From an uncultured Clostridia bacterium (GTDB lineage: Bacteria; Bacillota; Clostridia; Christensenellales; UBA1242), in assembly GCA_944359935.1 (NCBI GenBank), contig CALVTD010000006.1, positions 1-41,043 on the forward strand: 41,043 nucleotides of DNA. The letters run 5' to 3'. Of this stretch, positions 39,933-41,043 are shown in pieces. How positions within the stretch are numbered: position 1 is the stretch's first letter; every line of letters starts with the position of its first letter. The position numbers and the translations under genes are program-made. The notes under the pieces were generated by a model. The model searched no databases and had not been told where the DNA came from. It was given only the letters and a program-made list of their open reading frames with translations.

Positions 39933-40664
39933 TTACTCTATTCCAGCCAAATTGTTGGAAACTGTTACAAGTTCAAAGCCCTGTCCTTGCAAAGTGTCAA
40001 TAATTTTTGCAAGCGCTTCAAGAGTGCTTTCGGTTGGATGCATCAGGATAAAATCTCCACCTTTGGCGTTTTCAATCGCCCTGTTGTAGATTAAATCAGC
40101 ATCCTGGTCGCGCCAATCGATGGTGTCGCGCGTCCACATGATGGTTTTATAGCCAAGTTCTTCCGCGCACTCAATGGTTTGGCTGTTAAACGCACCACTA
40201 GGCGGAGCAAACAAGTTCATTTCTTTGCCAGTTATGCTTTTAACAAGATTATGAGTTGTTGAAATTTCCTTTTTACTGCTTTCGGCGGTAAGTTTGTCGT
40301 GGTCTTTATGCGAATATGCGTGGTTGCCAAGTTCATGGCCGCGCTCTACCATTGAAACAAGCAGTTCTTCATTGTCGGCTGCCCACACGCCGCCCACAAA
40401 AAAGGTTGCTTTAACATCTTTTTCGTCCAAAATATCAAGCATATCACCCAAATACTCAGTGCCCCAGTAGACGTTTATCATCAAACTGATTTTATTTGAG
40501 GTTGTATCGCCCTGATAGATTGCCCCTTGCGCCGTGGAGGCCTCTTGCGACCCTTTATTAAGCGTAACGCCAAAAGCCACCGCAATGCCTATTATGACAA
40601 TCAGCCCCAATATGCAAAGGTTTACAATATATTTTCTAAACACAAAAACATTTAACTTTTTCAT
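39933..40664 (-). CDS. ylxY: Polysaccharide deacetylase-like protein, YlxY type, catalytic Asp lost
   Basis: NodB-fold protein of 243 residues with one N-terminal membrane anchor (residues 13-33), so probably facing the outside of the membrane. The fold is clear: ILDEKDVKATFFVGGVW, GHELGNHAYSHKDH with H115 and H119, LFAPPSGAFNSQT, and DFILMHPT. In active enzymes the first motif reads T-F-D-D-G; here it reads LMINVYWG (N64, V65), so the catalytic and metal-binding Asp residues are missing. Position directly downstream of pnp matches the B. subtilis pnp-ylxY order. Probably not an active deacetylase by the classical mechanism. ATG 40664 has only a weak AGAAG upstream. Confidence 0.88.
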   Translation of the reverse strand: MKKLNVFVFRKYIVNLCILGLIVIIGIAVAFGVTLNKGSQEASTAQGAIYQGDTTSNKISLMINVYWGTEYLGDMLDILDEKDVKATFFVGGVWAADNEELLVSMVERGHELGNHAYSHKDHDKLTAESSKKEISTTHNLVKSITGKEMNLFAPPSGAFNSQTIECAEELGYKTIMWTRDTIDWRDQDADLIYNRAIENAKGGDFILMHPTESTLEALAKIIDTLQGQGFELVTVSNNLAGIE

Positions 40665-40670
40665 GCTTCT

Positions 40671-40699
40671 AATCTATGCTGGCATAAAAAAATCAAGAA
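40671..40699 (-). promoter_or_regulatory. Possible ylxY promoter within the pnp terminator
   Basis: Minus-strand TTCTTG (40694-40699), 17 bases, TAGATT (40671-40676), six bases to the ATG. The -35 is in the 3' arm of the pnp terminator. Its hexamers deviate from consensus but resemble the candidate before the spoIIM-like gene. Confidence 0.4.
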
Positions 40700-40719
40700 C
40701 TGTTTTGTCCTTGATTTTT
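40686..40719 (-). terminator. Terminator of pnp
   Basis: Minus-strand arms AAAAATCAAGGAC (40707-40719) and GTTCTTGATTTTT (40688-40700), 13 pairs with one G-T, loop AAAACA, followed by T's. Confidence 0.85.
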
Positions 40720-40734
40720 GAAATTTAGGTTTGT

Positions 40735-41043
40735 TTATTTGCATTTTTCAACAAGTTTCATGTCTACTCTGCCTTTATCGTCAATTTTGATGACTTCAAC
40801 TTTAACTTTATCACCAATCTTAACAACATCTTCAACCTTTTCAACACGTTTTGAAGAGAGTTTTGAAATGTGAATCATTCCCTCTTTGCCGCCTGCAATT
40901 TCAACGAAAGCGCCGAAACTCATAATTCTTACAACTGTTCCTTCATAAACTTTGCCAACCTCAAAGTCTTCAACAATGTTCATGATAATCTGTTTAGCCC
41001 TTTCAGCCTTAGCAGTGTCTTCACTTGCAATAAACACTTGTCC
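40735..41043 (-). CDS. pnp: Polyribonucleotide nucleotidyltransferase, C-terminal part (cut by window edge)
   Basis: 3'-5' phosphorolytic exoribonuclease. Only the last 102 codons are inside the window: the end of the KH domain (GQVFIASEDTAKAERAKQIIMNI) and the S1 RNA-binding domain (VGKVYEGTVVRIMSFGAFVEI, GKEGMIHISKLSSKRVEKVED, GDKVKVEVIKIDDKGRVDM). The RVEKVEDV run and the KH-S1 join are typical of PNPase rather than of ribosomal S1. The frame stays open to the window edge; the start lies outside. Confidence 0.93.
   Translation of the reverse strand, partial: GQVFIASEDTAKAERAKQIIMNIVEDFEVGKVYEGTVVRIMSFGAFVEIAGGKEGMIHISKLSSKRVEKVEDVVKIGDKVKVEVIKIDDKGRVDMKLVEKCK

Overview
The window looks like the chromosome of a low-GC, Gram-positive-type bacterium, most likely a member of the Clostridia (Bacillota). 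The evidence is gene content and order: smc-rnc-plsX-rpmF-ackA-pta, spoIIM near dacF, a membrane protease directly before scpA-scpB, miaB-mutS-mutL-miaA, ftsK-rimO-pgsA-recA, and pnp next to a YlxY-type deacetylase. Several genes belong to sporulation-associated families (ylbJ, spoIVFB, spoIIM, dacF, ylxY), so the organism or a recent ancestor probably made endospores. TGA is used as a stop, so the standard bacterial code applies. No phage, transposase, CRISPR array or rRNA gene was seen.

Layout. Positions 1-7738 (minus strand) hold a truncated smc, rnc, plsX, rpmF and the acetate module pta-ackA. Positions 7843-13005 hold ylbJ, an unknown helical protein, a DUF4364-type regulator, rnhA, a HIT protein, an unknown protein and a DegV lipid-binding protein. 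Positions 13079-14271 are the least ordinary stretch: a small membrane-protein gene that seems split by a frameshift, and a tRNA-Ser(GGA) gene surrounded by palindromes, direct repeats and a partial copy of itself. Positions 14272-18718 hold two small unknown proteins, mnmA, a zinc-ribbon membrane protein, a membrane-bound class III cyclase homologue and a small helical protein. Positions 18793-23814 hold spoIVFB, scpB, scpA, a second M50 protease, dacF and a spoIIM-like gene. Positions 23865-31566 are one operon, miaB-mutS-mutL-miaA-ynbB. A class A penicillin-binding protein (plus strand) converges on the ftsK-rimO-pgsA-recA operon, followed upstream by ylxY and the 3' end of pnp.

Functional themes are chromosome organisation and segregation (smc, scpA, scpB, ftsK), DNA repair (mutS, mutL, recA), tRNA and ribosomal protein modification (miaA, miaB, mnmA, rimO), cell wall and sporulation, phospholipid synthesis (plsX, pgsA) and acetate/ATP metabolism.

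The most interesting observations are these. (1) PgsA carries a C-terminal winged-helix-like tail that closely resembles the DNA-binding gamma domain of the FtsK encoded in the same operon. (2) Well-formed promoters recur whose -10 box ends 6-8 bases before an ATG with no Shine-Dalgarno sequence, which predicts leaderless mRNAs for miaB, ftsK, a DUF4364 gene, a zinc-ribbon gene and the scpAB operon. (3) Intergenic design is very compressed, with terminators overlapping or abutting the next -35 box and stop codons lying inside -35 boxes. (4) The tRNA-Ser locus has a leader partly complementary to the tRNA D-arm. All calls come from reading the sequence; no database search was run.
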